DNA of 64,000 nt, taken from the NCBI GenBank assembly GCA_037951105.1, contig JBAMJV010002048.1, positions 1-64,000 on the forward strand, given 5' to 3'. Of this stretch, positions 34,901 through 45,348 are shown one piece after another; position 1 is the first letter of the stretch; the number at the start of each line of letters is the position of its first letter. The DNA comes from Echinarachnius parma (Eukaryota > Echinodermata > Echinoidea > Clypeasteroida > Echinarachniidae). A program made the position numbers and the translations under genes. The notes under the pieces were generated by a model that saw only the letters and a list, made by a program, of their open reading frames with translations, searched no databases and was not told the origin of the DNA.

Positions 34901-37900
34901 CTACTTACCTCACAGTACTCCTGTGTTTTGAATTTGTTGGCCTTGTCAGCGAGGTAGAGAGGGTTGAACCACTCAAACAGTGAGTGGTACAGGCCAAAAT
35001 GAATGTCCGTCTTGTTTCTGATGGCTGAAGCAAGGTCCCCTGTGAGGATTTGAAAGAGAATTTAAACAAAAGGATTAGTCAGGGCTCTAAATTTGAACTA
35101 GCCCGCTCACCTCACTGTCCCAGGTCAAACAAAAATGAGCTTCAGGTCACAAAAATGTCATGCCGGACTGTGTAACTAAATAGAACAGACTATATAACAT
35201 TTTTCTTTGTTTGGGGTCACCCAGGCCAAGTCTTGGTTTGGGCCAGTAACATTTGATATGTCTTCTATTTCATTTGCCCAACTGGCCTACAAGGGAAACA
35301 AAACAATCTAGCTCATTGTTTTATTTAGCGATGGATAGTATAAAAATGTTAAAAAGTACTGGAATATAATTTTTTTTTAATGGGGAAAATGTGAGAAACA
35401 CTAATTATACTTCAGATGTAATTTCATGTTTTCATTATATTTTGTGAATTGCAACATATCACGCAGAATAACACAATATCTTGCAAGTTTAGTGGTAGAA
35501 TAAACTTTTCTACTTTACAATTTTCCTTTTTTACTGAACCCCTTTATGAATTATTGACATAAATTTGTAATTTAAGTAAATTGCTATTTATAAGAAAATA
35601 AAACATCATGAAATGCAATTGGGCAATTCCACCATAACGGAATTACATTCAGAGACGTTTTTTGCTCATTATTTCATTCCCTGCGCAATATTCTCATGAC
35701 TTAAGTAAATTTTGATACTTATATAAGTTGCACGGGTAACCAGGCTACAACATGATGAGGAAATGGTTTTATATCTTCCATGTGTTGTTGCACACTAGAC
35801 CAATATGTGTGACCGTAACGGAATTACCGGAGAATGGAGTTTTTTTTTTGCTACAAGTTTGCGTTGAGTTTCTCTGAAATATAAGACACTTTGAAACTGA
35901 TTTTATGTATTTTTTCTATCTTGATAATGTCAACTTCATTTTGGAACAAGTAGGTGCATAAACAACACAATGATAAGTTCACAAATTCACTTTTTTGAAA
36001 AAAGACCACTGTAACGGAATTACACAAATTTGTAACGGAATTACATCTCTGAAAGTTTCAAGGTAAACTCAATTATTTTGCACTCAACTTTTCTTACATG
36101 CTAATGCAAACATCAAGGCTATCTAGCACTTGAATATAAACCATGATTTGACTTATCTGTAAAGCAATATTTGAACTTGTTATGTGTAAAATAAATGAAA
36201 ATATATGGCAAAAATACAAATAAGAATGAAATTTGAAAAAAATATAGCTAAACTCCAGCTTTATTTCGGTTTATTTTCAGCTTCATATTAGTAGGCAAGA
36301 AATTAAAAAGGATTGCATCAATTAAATGAAAGAAAAATCCTAGAAACTATGTCCACTAAAGTGTGTAACGGAATTACACAACTTGAGCAGTGGGATCAAC
36401 TTTTCCACAAATCGGTACATGAACAACAAAAAATTCACATTTTAGCTTCAATACTTTTCAAAAATCAATAATTTGACAATAATAACCATATTTGAAGTAA
36501 AAAATAGCAACATTTTTAAATTTTTCCTTTACTTCAAGAAAAATGGTTAAATTGTGAAAAAACCCAAAGTAAAAAATAAAAAAAAGTACCTATTATGTGA
36601 CATGCTAAAGAACTGCACATCATCAATATCAAGAAACATTTAAACAATTTAAAATCACAAACAGGTCAAATAATTCAACTTTCAATGCTATAAAGCCTCG
36701 TAAACTTCCTGAATATTGGAAATCTAAGTGAATGGAAATGCATTGTGAATGGGCAATTCCACTGTTACAGAATGACATATAAGTGATTTTTAGCTCTGTT
36801 TTCTTAATCATATTTAAAATTCCTTTCACTTCCACAGTTTTTACAACTTTAATAACTGGCAGGGGTACTAGAGGTACAAATCTATAACACTGTAGCGTCA
36901 GGAGACCAAAATACAATAATAACGGAAAGGGGTCTTTTATTCAACACTAACTTTGTAATGATTTTCTGCAAAAGCTACCACAAAAAATTCTTCATTGGTA
37001 ATAAAAACTTATCATTTAAGTTACAAACTTGAATTTGGTACATCTTTTTTCTAGAAATTATCTATTTTAACCTCTGAAATTACCTTAAGACAAACGAATG
37101 TCACTGTAACGGAATTACGCCTGTGAAATCCACCCATGAATCCACCCATGAAAATGCAATTTCTTGGTTACATTTTTCTGCGTACAGTCTACAGTAAAGA
37201 ATTTGTATGCATTGTTAAACAATGTATGCATTGTTAAACTCTTACATAAGGACCAGAACAAATCCTGAATGTATGTGTGTGCGTAACAGAATTACAAACA
37301 AATCAAGATTTGTTATATAAACTCTTGTTATATTCTAAAATTATTCTTTTAAAAATTCATCCTAAAGTGATCTTAATTTACTCTCAAATCAATTTAGAAT
37401 GCGTTTTCATTCATTTCATGAAATACATGTACGGATATAAACATGTATGATCCAAATACAAAAAGTTGGCATATTATAAAATATAAAAATCGAATTGCAA
37501 AAAATGAAAGACACCTTTAGGAATTCTCATTTGAAAATGCAAATACTTTGTACATCTTCTTTGATCTGCATACAGAAGCACACTGAACACTCAATGAATT
37601 CTGACTTTATGATAATGAATAAAACATATCTAGCCTGTATTATGTATAGTTTTGAATATCTTGAAGCCTATTCTGTATTTATGTTTGATTTTATATGCTT
37701 CAGTTTAATACAAATTTACATAATTAATGGTGAGTTATGAGCCCTTAACTGATCAATGATATTCAAATCTACATACAAAATTATTAATATTAAATCTCCT
37801 TGAAAGTTGAAGGTATGATTTATATCTTAAAATACATCAATGTAAATTAATGTGAGAAAATAAATGTAGAACCAGTGTCATACTAATTACTGGATATTTT

Positions 37901-40900
37901 TTAATTTTTGTTATTGTTTTCGTTTTTCCCTTTCTAAAGTACCAACTTGAATCTGCTGCATCTTCATAATTTCAGTCAAGTGGGTCTTGCTGGAAACTAA
38001 TTTAATGATAGAACATTATCATCTCTATTATGTTCATGGAGAAATTAGAGAAATTATCTATCGTGTATCAATTTAGTTAAATCACCATTGATGCAATATG
38101 AAGCATGTGAGGTAATGAGTCACATACAGTAACATTGTACAGTACATGTACATGTATGTATAATGACTTATTGTCTACATGGCTACAGTTCATGCTATTT
38201 AAAGGGTATTTCTACATTCAGAACAAGAAAAAATGTTATTTTCAGCAATATCATTCAATACCTTACAAACCATGTGCATGTAATTCCGTTACGTAACGGA
38301 ATTACTAATACTGTTACGCCATTTTTGGAAAAAGTAGTGACATTATTTCAGAAAATTATGTTGGAAGTTCTTAGGACTATGGTGAAGGAAGAGAATTCAC
38401 AATGACATGACTAAAGAACAAGTAATAAGATACTGAGAAAAACTTTAAACGTTTTATCGTAACGGAATTACGATCAAATGTGCATAGATTTTTAAAAATT
38501 CTCAAAAAAATATGCAATGAAGTTACTGCCCATGCTTTACAATTTGTGATTGTTACAACATCGTATGGAAAATATGAGAAAATGAGCAGAAACAGTCATT
38601 GAATTAAAAGATTCACTTTATTTTCACAAAATGAAGCTGATTTATGAATAAAAGGTCATAAATTTCTGTTCAATTCAAGCAGAAATATTTGAAAAACCAA
38701 TCGAGCTATTTACAAATGGCTTTCAGTTTCCTAAAATTCAAGTTTTCCTCTATTGATAACAGTTTGATTTAGGGAAGATTGCTCAACTTTGAGATGTGGT
38801 GTTTTTGCCTTCTCTCATACGGAATTGCCCAATTAGCAATTCTTTTTTCTTAAAGCTAAATAACAGTACTTTTCTTCCAGGTTTAAAACTACATCTTTAA
38901 ATTTTGACACCAATTTAAGGCTCCAAGGGGGTGTTACAAAAAGAGTTGCGATCAATCGCAAAGTTCTGATTAATTGTAAGCGAGTAAATAGTATAGATTT
39001 TACCGATCAGGATTGCACATTTAGGCGCATTTTATGACTTACGATTAATCGCAAATCTTTATCATAGACATAGCAACACCCCCAGTGAGCTGTATCTTAC
39101 CAACAAGATCTCTCTTGGGTCCTACATCCATGGAGTTCCAGTTCCAGGAGTACTTGGACGGCCAGTTGGTGTATCCTTCATGATGCTTGCTTGTGAGCAC
39201 AACATACCTGTACACAGGAAACAAAACAAATGGATGAAATCGGATGGTCCTGCACAATTTTCCCATCGTTCAAATATATATATGGCTGCCAACAAGACTA
39301 ACTCTAACCTAAACCCTAACCTTAATTTGGTGGCTAAATGTTAGCGTTAGTGGCTATGGTTTATTTTAGTGGCCAACGTTACATTTGGTGGCTATGCTAT
39401 GGTTAGATTTAATAGCTGTAGGCAAGAAGTCTTGTTTGCAGTAATGCATTGTCTACCAAGATGTGCCCACAGCACAACTAAAATAACGGATGCTCTATGC
39501 AATTGTGCAATTGCTTAGAGCATCCGTTCTCTTAGTCATGCGGTGGGCACGTCTTGGTAGCGAATGCCTAGAATAATTCAGTAATACAAACCCAATTTAT
39601 TATTTAAATTTAAGTTATTTAAGACGTGGAGTACAAAACTGCATTAGCACCACTAAGACAAATGTCTATGGGAAAACTGTTCGGAGTCACGTTTTTTTAC
39701 TAAGGCCTGAAACACATCTACAAAGTAAATGGTTCACTCAGGTGAACCATTTACACGCAATATATGCTAATGAGCGGGAGATAACAATACCGGCCATTCG
39801 TACACTGTTGCGTTCAACAGTTGAACGCTGTGTTTTAGGACGCATCGGTAAGGAAAACGGACGGGGAATAATCATTTTATTTCTACATTTTGCGGTCTTC
39901 AAAACAACAAAGTCGGTAATTATTATCAAAGTATATGAATTGTGGATCACATAAACGAAAGTTTGTTTGCATTTGCTGGTAAATTGAGGGAGAAATCGGC
40001 CGACAAAAATGTTTGTTTCCGTTGGATAGTGCAGCGGGCGGAATAGGATTATCTCCGCACAACGCCATTGTAATGTACAGGTCTATGTGTGGCCTGAAAC
40101 ACATTTTAACCCGTTCCCTTCAGGATTATGAAATTCCATTTGACTTTGCACATGGCCCACCCGGTTTCCATAAGGAACGGCATACAGACGGCCTATCACA
40201 AATTTGCAGGAAAAAAAACAATAACAATTTAGTTTGCAAAAGGTATGCCTGGATTTGCTCTAGATATTTGTCTTTAATTATATAGTGAGCACCCCTTTTC
40301 AACTTCATTAATGATCTAGCATACTATTTCTAGGCAGTTAAGTTTCACATTTTTTTCAAATAGAATCAAATCACAGAGTTTAAGTCTCATCATGCTAATT
40401 ACAAATATTAATTATTATATCTTCTGTTAATGATGCTGGCCTATTTATTATTCAAACATTTGTAACGTCATAATAATGACCAGCGACTAATGAGTTTTGT
40501 AGTCGGTCTTCATTTATTTATTTAATTGCATCATAAATCACTGAACTAATACTAGTAATAAGACATACAGGATTATATTGATCTGTTTATTAACCTTGCT
40601 CCAGACGCCTTGAGAATTTTAGCCCATTCATTTGGGTCAAAGAACTCTGCCTTGAACATCGGCGCAAAGTCTCCGTAGGTGAAGCCAGGTTTGTAGTTGT
40701 CCTCCATAAATTCGATCACATCCTCGTCCTTAGCCCCTTGCCAGTCCCACCAAAACCACTCGGACTTGAAACTCGGAACGCTGAAGACTCCCCAGTGGAT
40801 AAAGATGCCGAACTTCGACTGGTCATACCAGGCGGGCAGCGGCCGCGAGTCCAGGGAGTCCCAGTTCGGCTGGTACTGCGCACTGCCAACGGCGAGAAGG

Positions 40901-40950
40901 GCAGACATCGCCACAACCAAAAGCAAATCGGAAACCTGGACGCGAACCAT
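28715..40950 (-). CDS. FUCA1: Alpha-L-fucosidase (GH29), copy A, with four alternative exon 5 versions
   Basis: Eight exons on the minus strand: 40950-40595, 39207-39101, 35039-34909, 34132-33999, one of four 98-nt exon 5 versions, 30096-29964, 29523-29353 and 28970-28715. They total 1386 nt, 461 residues. Product: lysosomal or secreted enzyme that removes terminal alpha-L-fucose from glycoproteins and glycolipids by a retaining mechanism. A signal peptide (about residues 1-24, [17 protein letters not shown]) precedes [19 protein letters not shown]. The GH29 barrel shows [20 protein letters not shown] and [11 protein letters not shown]. The nucleophile is Asp220 in LWSDGDWE (human mature Asp225), the acid/base Glu284 in HKWENC (human Glu289). 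The C-terminal beta domain starts near SVWYTSK. Length and eight-exon structure match human FUCA1 (466 residues). Orthology to FUCA1 versus FUCA2 cannot be split, since that pair is vertebrate. Converges with WIPI2; tandem with copy B. Confidence 0.96.
29353..29523 (-). CDS. FUCA1: Fucosidase A exon 7
   Basis: Acceptor CTATCAG; reads [40 protein letters not shown] and [16 protein letters not shown]; donor GTAAGT. NxLLNIGP and NGDAIF/NGEAIY are GH29 hallmarks at the end of the barrel. Confidence 0.96.
29640..29714 (-). pseudogene. Older decayed fragment of exon 6
   Basis: GGCCAGTGGAGCATTGCGAC and CCCCAAGGACTTCTGGTCAATGG-like segments align with the middle of exon 6 but with many changes. No splice sites. 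Confidence 0.8.
29781..29880 (-). pseudogene. Partial duplicate of exon 6 (donor part only)
   Basis: Almost identical to the last 100 nt of exon 6, including the GTAGGC donor: reads [20 protein letters not shown] and ELIELLAST. It lacks the 5' third with the acid/base Glu and has no acceptor. Near-identity implies a recent duplication or gene conversion. Confidence 0.9.
29880..29963. repeat. Degenerate TCATGTG minisatellite beside the exon 6 donor
   Basis: Repeated (T)CATGTGNNN words of 10-12 bp (CATGTGACC, CATGTGTCT, CATGTGCCT). The same words precede the partial exon 6 (29730-29780) and copy B exon 6 (51088-51130), so it was copied along with the exon. Confidence 0.75.
29964..30096 (-). 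CDS. FUCA1: Fucosidase A exon 6 (catalytic acid/base)
   Basis: Acceptor TTTTGCAG; reads [20 protein letters not shown] then [20 protein letters not shown]; donor GTAGGC. The Glu of KWENC aligns with human Glu289, the general acid/base. Confidence 0.96.
30097..31318. other. Intron between exon 5d and exon 6, copy A
   Basis: AT-rich. At 30560-30680 there is an (AAAT)n-like stretch followed by a purine-rich AGAAAGAGAAAGAG tract. Otherwise nothing recognised. Confidence 0.5.
31319..31416 (-). CDS. FUCA1: Fucosidase A exon 5d (alternative version 4)
   Basis: 98 nt between GATTTTAG and GTACGT. Reads [14 protein letters not shown] then [16 protein letters not shown] and FNPG. The most diverged version (Ser in VSND, VS before the Cys), in line with an older copy; relics in copy B resemble this one. 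Confidence 0.92.
31637..32177. mobile_element. MITE family 1 copy inside the exon 5 array
   Basis: TTAAAGGGGTAGTACAGTTT at the start and AAACTATCCCTTTAA at the end, 540 bp, between exons 5c and 5d. It explains most of the larger 5c-5d gap. Confidence 0.88.
32321..32418 (-). CDS. FUCA1: Fucosidase A exon 5c (alternative version 3)
   Basis: 98 nt between TTTTAG and GTATGT. Reads [14 protein letters not shown] then [16 protein letters not shown] and FSPG. Same phases as 5a. Confidence 0.92.
32436..32482 (-). pseudogene. Decayed tail of another exon 5 copy between 5b and 5c
   Basis: [10 protein letters not shown] on the minus strand matches [10 protein letters not shown] of the 32866 relic, and both are followed by the same intronic stretch. 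Only the 3' third remains. Confidence 0.6.
32729..32826 (-). CDS. FUCA1: Fucosidase A exon 5b (alternative version 2)
   Basis: 98 nt between TTTTAG and GTATGT. Reads [14 protein letters not shown] then [16 protein letters not shown] and YDPG. Same phases as 5a. Confidence 0.92.
32866..32952 (-). pseudogene. Decayed exon 5 copy between 5a and 5b
   Basis: Minus-strand frame [13 protein letters not shown]...HDGFNIC aligns with [13 protein letters not shown]...HGGYYTC. The NDRW motif is lost, and acceptor and donor are gone, yet the frame remains open. Confidence 0.8.
33315..33412 (-). CDS. FUCA1: Fucosidase A exon 5a (alternative version 1)
   Basis: 98 nt between TTTTAG and GTATGT. Reads [14 protein letters not shown] then [16 protein letters not shown] and FHPG. 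Enters in phase 2 and leaves in phase 1 like the other versions. Unique Thr in SPTKD where the others have Val. Immediately followed upstream by an array of partial copies. Confidence 0.92.
33440..33756 (-). pseudogene. Array of partial exon 5 copies (acceptor ends)
   Basis: Five repeats of about 70 bp contain the acceptor side and roughly the first 25-40 nt of exon 5. The plus-strand words CACTATGGTATCCTTC and GGGAC(T/C)AAAAT recur at 33464, 33532, 33607, 33675 and 33737. In the first two the acceptor AG is destroyed (GGACC for GGACT); in the third it is intact. None continues through NDRWG. Confidence 0.88.
33999..34132 (-). CDS. FUCA1: Fucosidase A exon 4 (catalytic nucleophile)
   Basis: Acceptor TTTGCAG; reads [20 protein letters not shown], then [15 protein letters not shown], then EFLAWLYNS; donor GTATTC. 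The Asp of WSDG is the nucleophile. The next acidic residue is Asp here and Glu in copy B and human (WSDGE). YWNST is a conserved N-glycosylation sequon. Confidence 0.96.
34133..34908. other. Fucosidase A intron 3
   Basis: Ordinary AT-rich intron; no repeat recognised. A CCATGCATTGTC / GACAATGCATGG pair occurs near 34737-34790 as a short inverted repeat. Confidence 0.45.
34909..35039 (-). CDS. FUCA1: Fucosidase A exon 3
   Basis: Acceptor CTCACAG; reads [20 protein letters not shown] and FKTQEYCE; donor GTAAGT. YHSLFEW matches the human YHSLLEW block. Ends in phase 0. Confidence 0.96.
35040..35617. other. Fucosidase A intron 2, proximal part
   Basis: AT-rich with no recognised repeat or coding signal. 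Confidence 0.45.
35617..38838. mobile_element. 3.2-kb element with repeated GTAACGGAATTAC motif
   Basis: Ends AATTGGGCAATTCC and GGAATTGCCCAATT. GTAACGGAATTAC or close variants occur about ten times (35635, 35815, 36011, 36032, 36364, 37105, 37282, 38280 inverted, 38293, 38459). 38280-38305 is a perfect 26-base palindrome made of two inverted copies. An inner terminal-like copy (GGGCAATTCCACTGTTAC) is at 36751. No transposase. Sits in intron 2 of copy A and is absent from copy B. Confidence 0.65.
39101..39207 (-). CDS. FUCA1: Fucosidase A exon 2
   Basis: Acceptor TGTACAG; reads [20 protein letters not shown] and [14 protein letters not shown]; donor GTAAGA. The HH pair in KHHEG is a conserved substrate-binding element of GH29. 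Confidence 0.96.
39453..39560. mobile_element. 108-bp hairpin MITE
   Basis: CTACCAAGATGTGCCCACAG and its partner ending GTGGGCACGTCTTGGTAG; inner CGGATGCTCTA pairs with TAGAGCATCCG around GCAATTGTGCAATTGC. Almost the whole length is one stem. Confidence 0.85.
39704..40104. repeat. Segment between 14-bp direct repeats with an internal hairpin
   Basis: GGCCTGAAACACAT at 39704-39717 and 40091-40104 in the same direction, like a long target-site duplication. A hairpin GTAAATGGTTCACTCAGG with partner lies at 39726. GC-richer than its surroundings; frames inside have no known match. Confidence 0.5.
40105..40594. other. Fucosidase A intron 1, part next to exon 1
   Basis: No repeat or coding signal recognised. 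Confidence 0.45.
40595..40950 (-). CDS. FUCA1: Fucosidase A exon 1
   Basis: ATG at 40950. Signal peptide, then the N-terminal part of the barrel to [11 protein letters not shown]; donor GTTAAT. Ends AG, completed by G of exon 2 to Arg. Confidence 0.95.
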
Positions 40951-41040
40951 GTTTTGTGACGTTATAGAACGATTAAGAAATATTCTGAATCTCTTATCTA
41001 CAGCTACAGTCTTACAGATCTTCCCTGGTTCCTATGCAAA

Positions 41041-41047
41041 ATTTATA
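41041..41047 (-). promoter_or_regulatory. Possible TATA box of fucosidase A
   Basis: Minus strand TATAAAT, 91-97 bases upstream of the ATG. The aligned position in copy B is TAATATT, so the box is not conserved there. Confidence 0.35.
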
Positions 41048-41116
41048 GTTGTACTTTCATGAGGAATTTCGCTTTTCTGTCGTGCAGGAAATAGTATAGC
41101 AGCAATCTTGCGGCGA

Positions 41117-41126
41117 ATCATGTGAC
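41117..41126. promoter_or_regulatory. E-box ATCATGTGAC upstream of fucosidase A
   Basis: TCATGTGA is an M-box/CLEAR-like site of MiT/TFE factors. It lies 167-176 bp from the ATG; copy B has the same ten bases 170-179 bp from its ATG, although most of the surrounding sequence has diverged. Confidence 0.45.
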
Positions 41127-41455
41127 TCGACTCGGGCACGCAGCGCAGCAGCGCAGACGCTGAATATTCTACTTTCAGGCCTTTTGCATTTCATTCAAAT
41201 AAGAGATTATTGATTACATGAAAATATTTTAATTAGAGAAGAGTCAAATTATTTCGTTAATTTATTTATAAATACGATAAAAATGATTAATAAGAATCGA
41301 GTGTTTTACATTAGAATATACTTCTTTTCTTTGTTTATATAATAATCAAACAACTTACAACAGACTATCTTCAGAGATCACCTGACCTGCGTTTTTCCTA
41401 CTCTTAACTTGTAGATGTTGTTGTTTTGCCATGTTCTATAGATACCGCCGAATCG

Positions 41456-41596
41456 TGGGGGGGGGGGGGGGGGGAGGGGGGAGGAGGGGCACACTCTTTA
41501 TATTTCTTTATTTTTAAGAATGTTCCCCTTATATTTAAATACTGTTTTTGTAAATTAAAAAATTAAAAATGGGGGGGGGGGGGGGGGGGGGGGGGC
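41456..41596. repeat. Two polyG tracts
   Basis: G runs at about 41456-41490 (with A interruptions) and 41572-41595, separated by an AT-rich stretch. Could form G-quadruplexes; length may be assembly-sensitive. Confidence 0.85.
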
Positions 41597-41860
41597 TTGG
41601 TGGCAGCTAGGGGACAAGTTTTGCAATATATCATGGTAATTTCATTTATTCATTTACCTTTATATATAAGTTATGCATATATAGGCCTAAGGTAATTGCA
41701 AATTCATATTTGGGGTCATACATTATTATTGCTTTTCACAACATAACCATTTTTTTGCCATTTCGAACCATATAATACAACACAAATGTTAAGCTCCTGC
41801 TTGGTCCTTGTTTTCTATTGTTTTGATATTTTCTTATGTATCAGGTTTTGTTTCATAGAT

Positions 41861-42300
41861 AGATAGATAGATATATCGGTTTTTATTGAACACATAAAAT
41901 GAACAATACTCTAGTCCGAGGACTAAAGTGCCTTGCGTACAAGACAAATTATTATATAAACATTCATGAATAAATATGGCACAATAAAAATATTATTTAA
42001 CATCAAAATACAACAAAATAATATATGCATTTGACAAAATAAGCACTAACATGGTATCCTAAAAATTTGATTAGTATAATATATGCATATCCTCATTTAA
42101 TTTAAATTTTAATTTGAATCTAACAATAATAAAGATCAATTTACTAATTCGTTATCAACTTACTTATTTAATACTAACTAAATATTAAATCTAACAAAGT
42201 ATAAATTAATACAGTAGGCTACATGTATATCTTTAAAAATTACAATAATAAGCAGCAAAAAAGTGCGGTCAGAGCATTATTATAAAGAGATCCAAAAAAC
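41861..42300. mobile_element. Probable retroposon end with (GATA)n
   Basis: GATAGATAGATAGAT then TTTTTATTGAACACATAAA and a body with CTAGTCCGAGGACTAAAGTG, CCTTGCGTACAAGACA. Resembles reverse-oriented 3' ends of non-LTR elements. The 60280-60420 region has a similar start. No reverse transcriptase. Confidence 0.45.
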
Positions 42301-42539
42301 TTTGAAAAAACAAGATCCCAGTTACTCGTTAACTCCTAATTTAGGGCACAAGATTACTAAAAACTTGTAAAATAAGAAAAAGGAGTCATAAGGCATATAT
42401 GCCAGACAAATCCAAGAGAAAACGTTAATTTAAGTTAACTATAGTGGCATACAAAGATATCATTATTATCATAGTGCGCCATGGTGGCATAAAACAAACT
42501 TATCCTCTTAGAATGACGCTAAGAGCATGACAATTATTT

Positions 42540-43680
42540 AATTAAAGGATATCAAATCCCACTATTTTTTTATATCATATTCCTAACACAAATTAAGTTT
42601 ATCATACTCAATAACGAGTAGATCTAACAATCAAATGTAATATCAAAAAGGAAGCAATACAAAGTATCTTCAATTAAAATTGAGTAATTAAACAAGTCTT
42701 AATTTATGTTATATTCCTAACACAAATAAAAAGTTTATCGCATTCCATTTATACAAAGTACATTAATACAAAGTATGTATAATTAAAATTGAGTAATTAA
42801 AAAGTTTAATTTGTATTATATTCTTTACAAAAATTAAATATAACATTCAATGACAAATACAAAGTATCTTCAATTAAAATTAAATAATTGACTTAGTTTT
42901 ATTTTATATTATATTCTAAGCATAAATTAAATTAAATTTGATCATATTCAATAACAAATACAAGGTATATTAATAAAAAGTATCTTCATATGAAATTGAG
43001 TAATTAAATAAGTTTATTTTATATTACATTGTATATCCTTAACATGAATTAAATTGATCGTATTCAATAACAAATACAAAGTATTTTCAATTAAAATTGA
43101 GACTTAATTGATAACATTCTTATTTTATATTATATCCTTAACATGAATTAAATTGATGATATTCAATAACAAATAAATCTAATAATAGGCAATCCTCGAT
43201 TCCATCTCTCATTCGATTACTCAATTAATGTACTTTTTTTAATATCACATTCAATTATTAGATTTATTTGTTATTGAATATGATCAATTTAATTTATGTT
43301 AAGAATATATTATAAAATAAAAATGTATTCAATTAAGTCTCAATTTTAATTGAAAATACTTTGTATTAATGAACTTTGTATTTGTTATTAAATAAGATCA
43401 ATTTAAGTTAAGGATATTATATAAAATAAAACTTAGTCGATTATTCAATTTCAATTGAAGATACTTTGTATTTGTTATTGAATGTTAAATTTAATTTGTG
43501 TTAAGAATTTAATAATAATTAAAACTTGTTAATTACTCAATTTTAATTATAGATACTTTGTATAATGTACTTTGTATAAATGGAATGCGATAAATTTAAT
43601 TTGTGTTAGGAATATAACATAAATTAAGACATGTTTAATTACTCAATCTTAATTGAAGATACTTTGTATTGCCTCCCCTT
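42540..43680. repeat. AT-rich tandem repeat arranged as a giant inverted repeat
   Basis: Units of roughly 90-110 bp built from ACAAAGTATCTTCAATTAAA, ATTGAGTAATTAAA and CCTAACACAAATTAAA run forward to about 43186, then in reverse orientation from about 43253. The spacer is 43187-43252. ATTCAATAACAAATAAATCT pairs with its complement at the centre. Confidence 0.85.
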
Positions 43681-43797
43681 ATGTTTTTCATTGTTTTTTT
43701 TGTTTAATTTTATTTAAATTATTCTTTAGAACTATTATTCAACTACTGTGAGCCCCAAAACAAAACCATATTCTACAATGAAAGCACTTATTTAGAC

Positions 43798-43798
<1 letters not shown>

Positions 43799-43892
<94 letters not shown>

Positions 43893-43893
43893 T

Positions 43894-43943
<50 letters not shown>
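43799..43943. repeat. (GAT)n microsatellite
   Basis: Nearly pure TGA/GAT repeats with one TGT change; the poly-Ser frame on the minus strand is spurious. Confidence 0.98.
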
Positions 43944-43944
<1 letters not shown>

Positions 43945-44881
43945 CAGTTGAGGAGGATCAAAGAGGGGTAGGATGAGGATCAGGGAAACACTGAGGTCAG
44001 AGGAAGAACTTGATGGGAGCCTAAATGTATGTAGGCCTACTATAATGTGCTCAGATGTGCTCAGAAATGCTTGAAACATTCCAAGCATTTTTGTACTCTC
44101 TTGATTATACTTTCTTGAAATCTTCAACATTTCTTTGCTTCATCTCTTATGTCCCTGTCTTTGTTCAATATATAGTGTAATATCTATTGAATATAATGAA
44201 AAAATTAATGAATGCCATGCTAAGCATGTCATTAGTTGGAGTTGTATATAACATACAAATAAATTTGAACAATGTATAATATAAGAATAATGGTGAGGCT
44301 ACAATTACAATATGTATATTGTTATCATTATTCCACAAAACCGCATGGATGTGTTCATTTGTTTTCTTCTTTCTATCATTATGTAAAGGTACTGATTGCT
44401 AAAAGTGCATGTATAATCACTTTTAAAGTTTATTTAATATGAAACTGAAAGCAAACAAAATCAAATGAAAAGCTGAAGCAATATTAGATGTTATATTGCA
44501 TTGATATTCACTACTGTTTTTTCTGCTGGCATGACTGTATTGGTTGTAGGCTACATGTATGTTACTTTCTAATGTTTTTTGAAACTTTAATTTACAGTTA
44601 TCAAAATTGGTACCATATCAAATCAACCACACAGCACAATTTTACTTATACATCTATCTAAACAAACACATTAAACTCCAGTCACTTTCATGAAAATGAT
44701 AGAAATGTTATTTTTATTCTATTACCATCACAATCTCATTTCAGAATAGACATATCACCCAAGAGTATCAAAAATAAATTACACACATAAGATAAAATAA
44801 GAAGATTGTCATGAAATGTAAAATGCCAATATTATACTAGAGAATTTCATTGTGCCATAGAACTGGCATCATTTTTAACAC

Positions 44882-45347
44882 TTAAAGGGGTAGTTTAGTT
44901 TTGGTAGAGAGGGCGCTGCACATCACAATTTTTGTGTGAGGTAATGAAAAACTGAGTGTCGAATTTGAGAGAACATGCAATTTTAATGGCAGAATAAACT
45001 TTATTTGGGGCCCAAATAATAGATGATTTTTTCAAAAAATTCATAAAAATGCTTACCTACACTCTTACAAAAATTTTCAAAAGCGTTTTTTAAATAGTTG
45101 TTGATGATCTATCTACTTAATCATTATTTCAATAGAACATCACATGCATTATTTTGTATGAAAAAGGGTTGAAACCAATGCCTTTTTAGAAAGCGCCCTC
45201 TTGTGTTTTAATGGCTCTTTTTGAATGATAACCGGCTTTTTACTTACGTCGTTTGTAATTTTGTATACCTTTCGAGCATGGTGGAGTAATAACTATTAGT
45301 TTATAATGTTACTGTCCAGCCTTACCAAAACTGTACTACCCCTTTAA
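44882..45347. mobile_element. MITE family 1 copy
   Basis: TTAAAGGGGTAGTTTAGTTT at the left, TACCCCTTTAA at the right; reverse orientation relative to 31637. Directly abuts a family 2 MITE. Confidence 0.88.
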
Positions 45348-45348
45348 A

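Noticed and set aside
39298-39325. Telomere-like CTAACCCTAACC sequence
   Set aside because: Only two or three imperfect units, and a similar piece lies in the matching intron of copy B; it belongs to the duplicated intron.
43792-44130. 112-residue frame ending in a poly-Ser run
   Set aside because: Poly-Ser comes from the GAT repeat read on the minus strand; the rest has no resemblance to a protein family.
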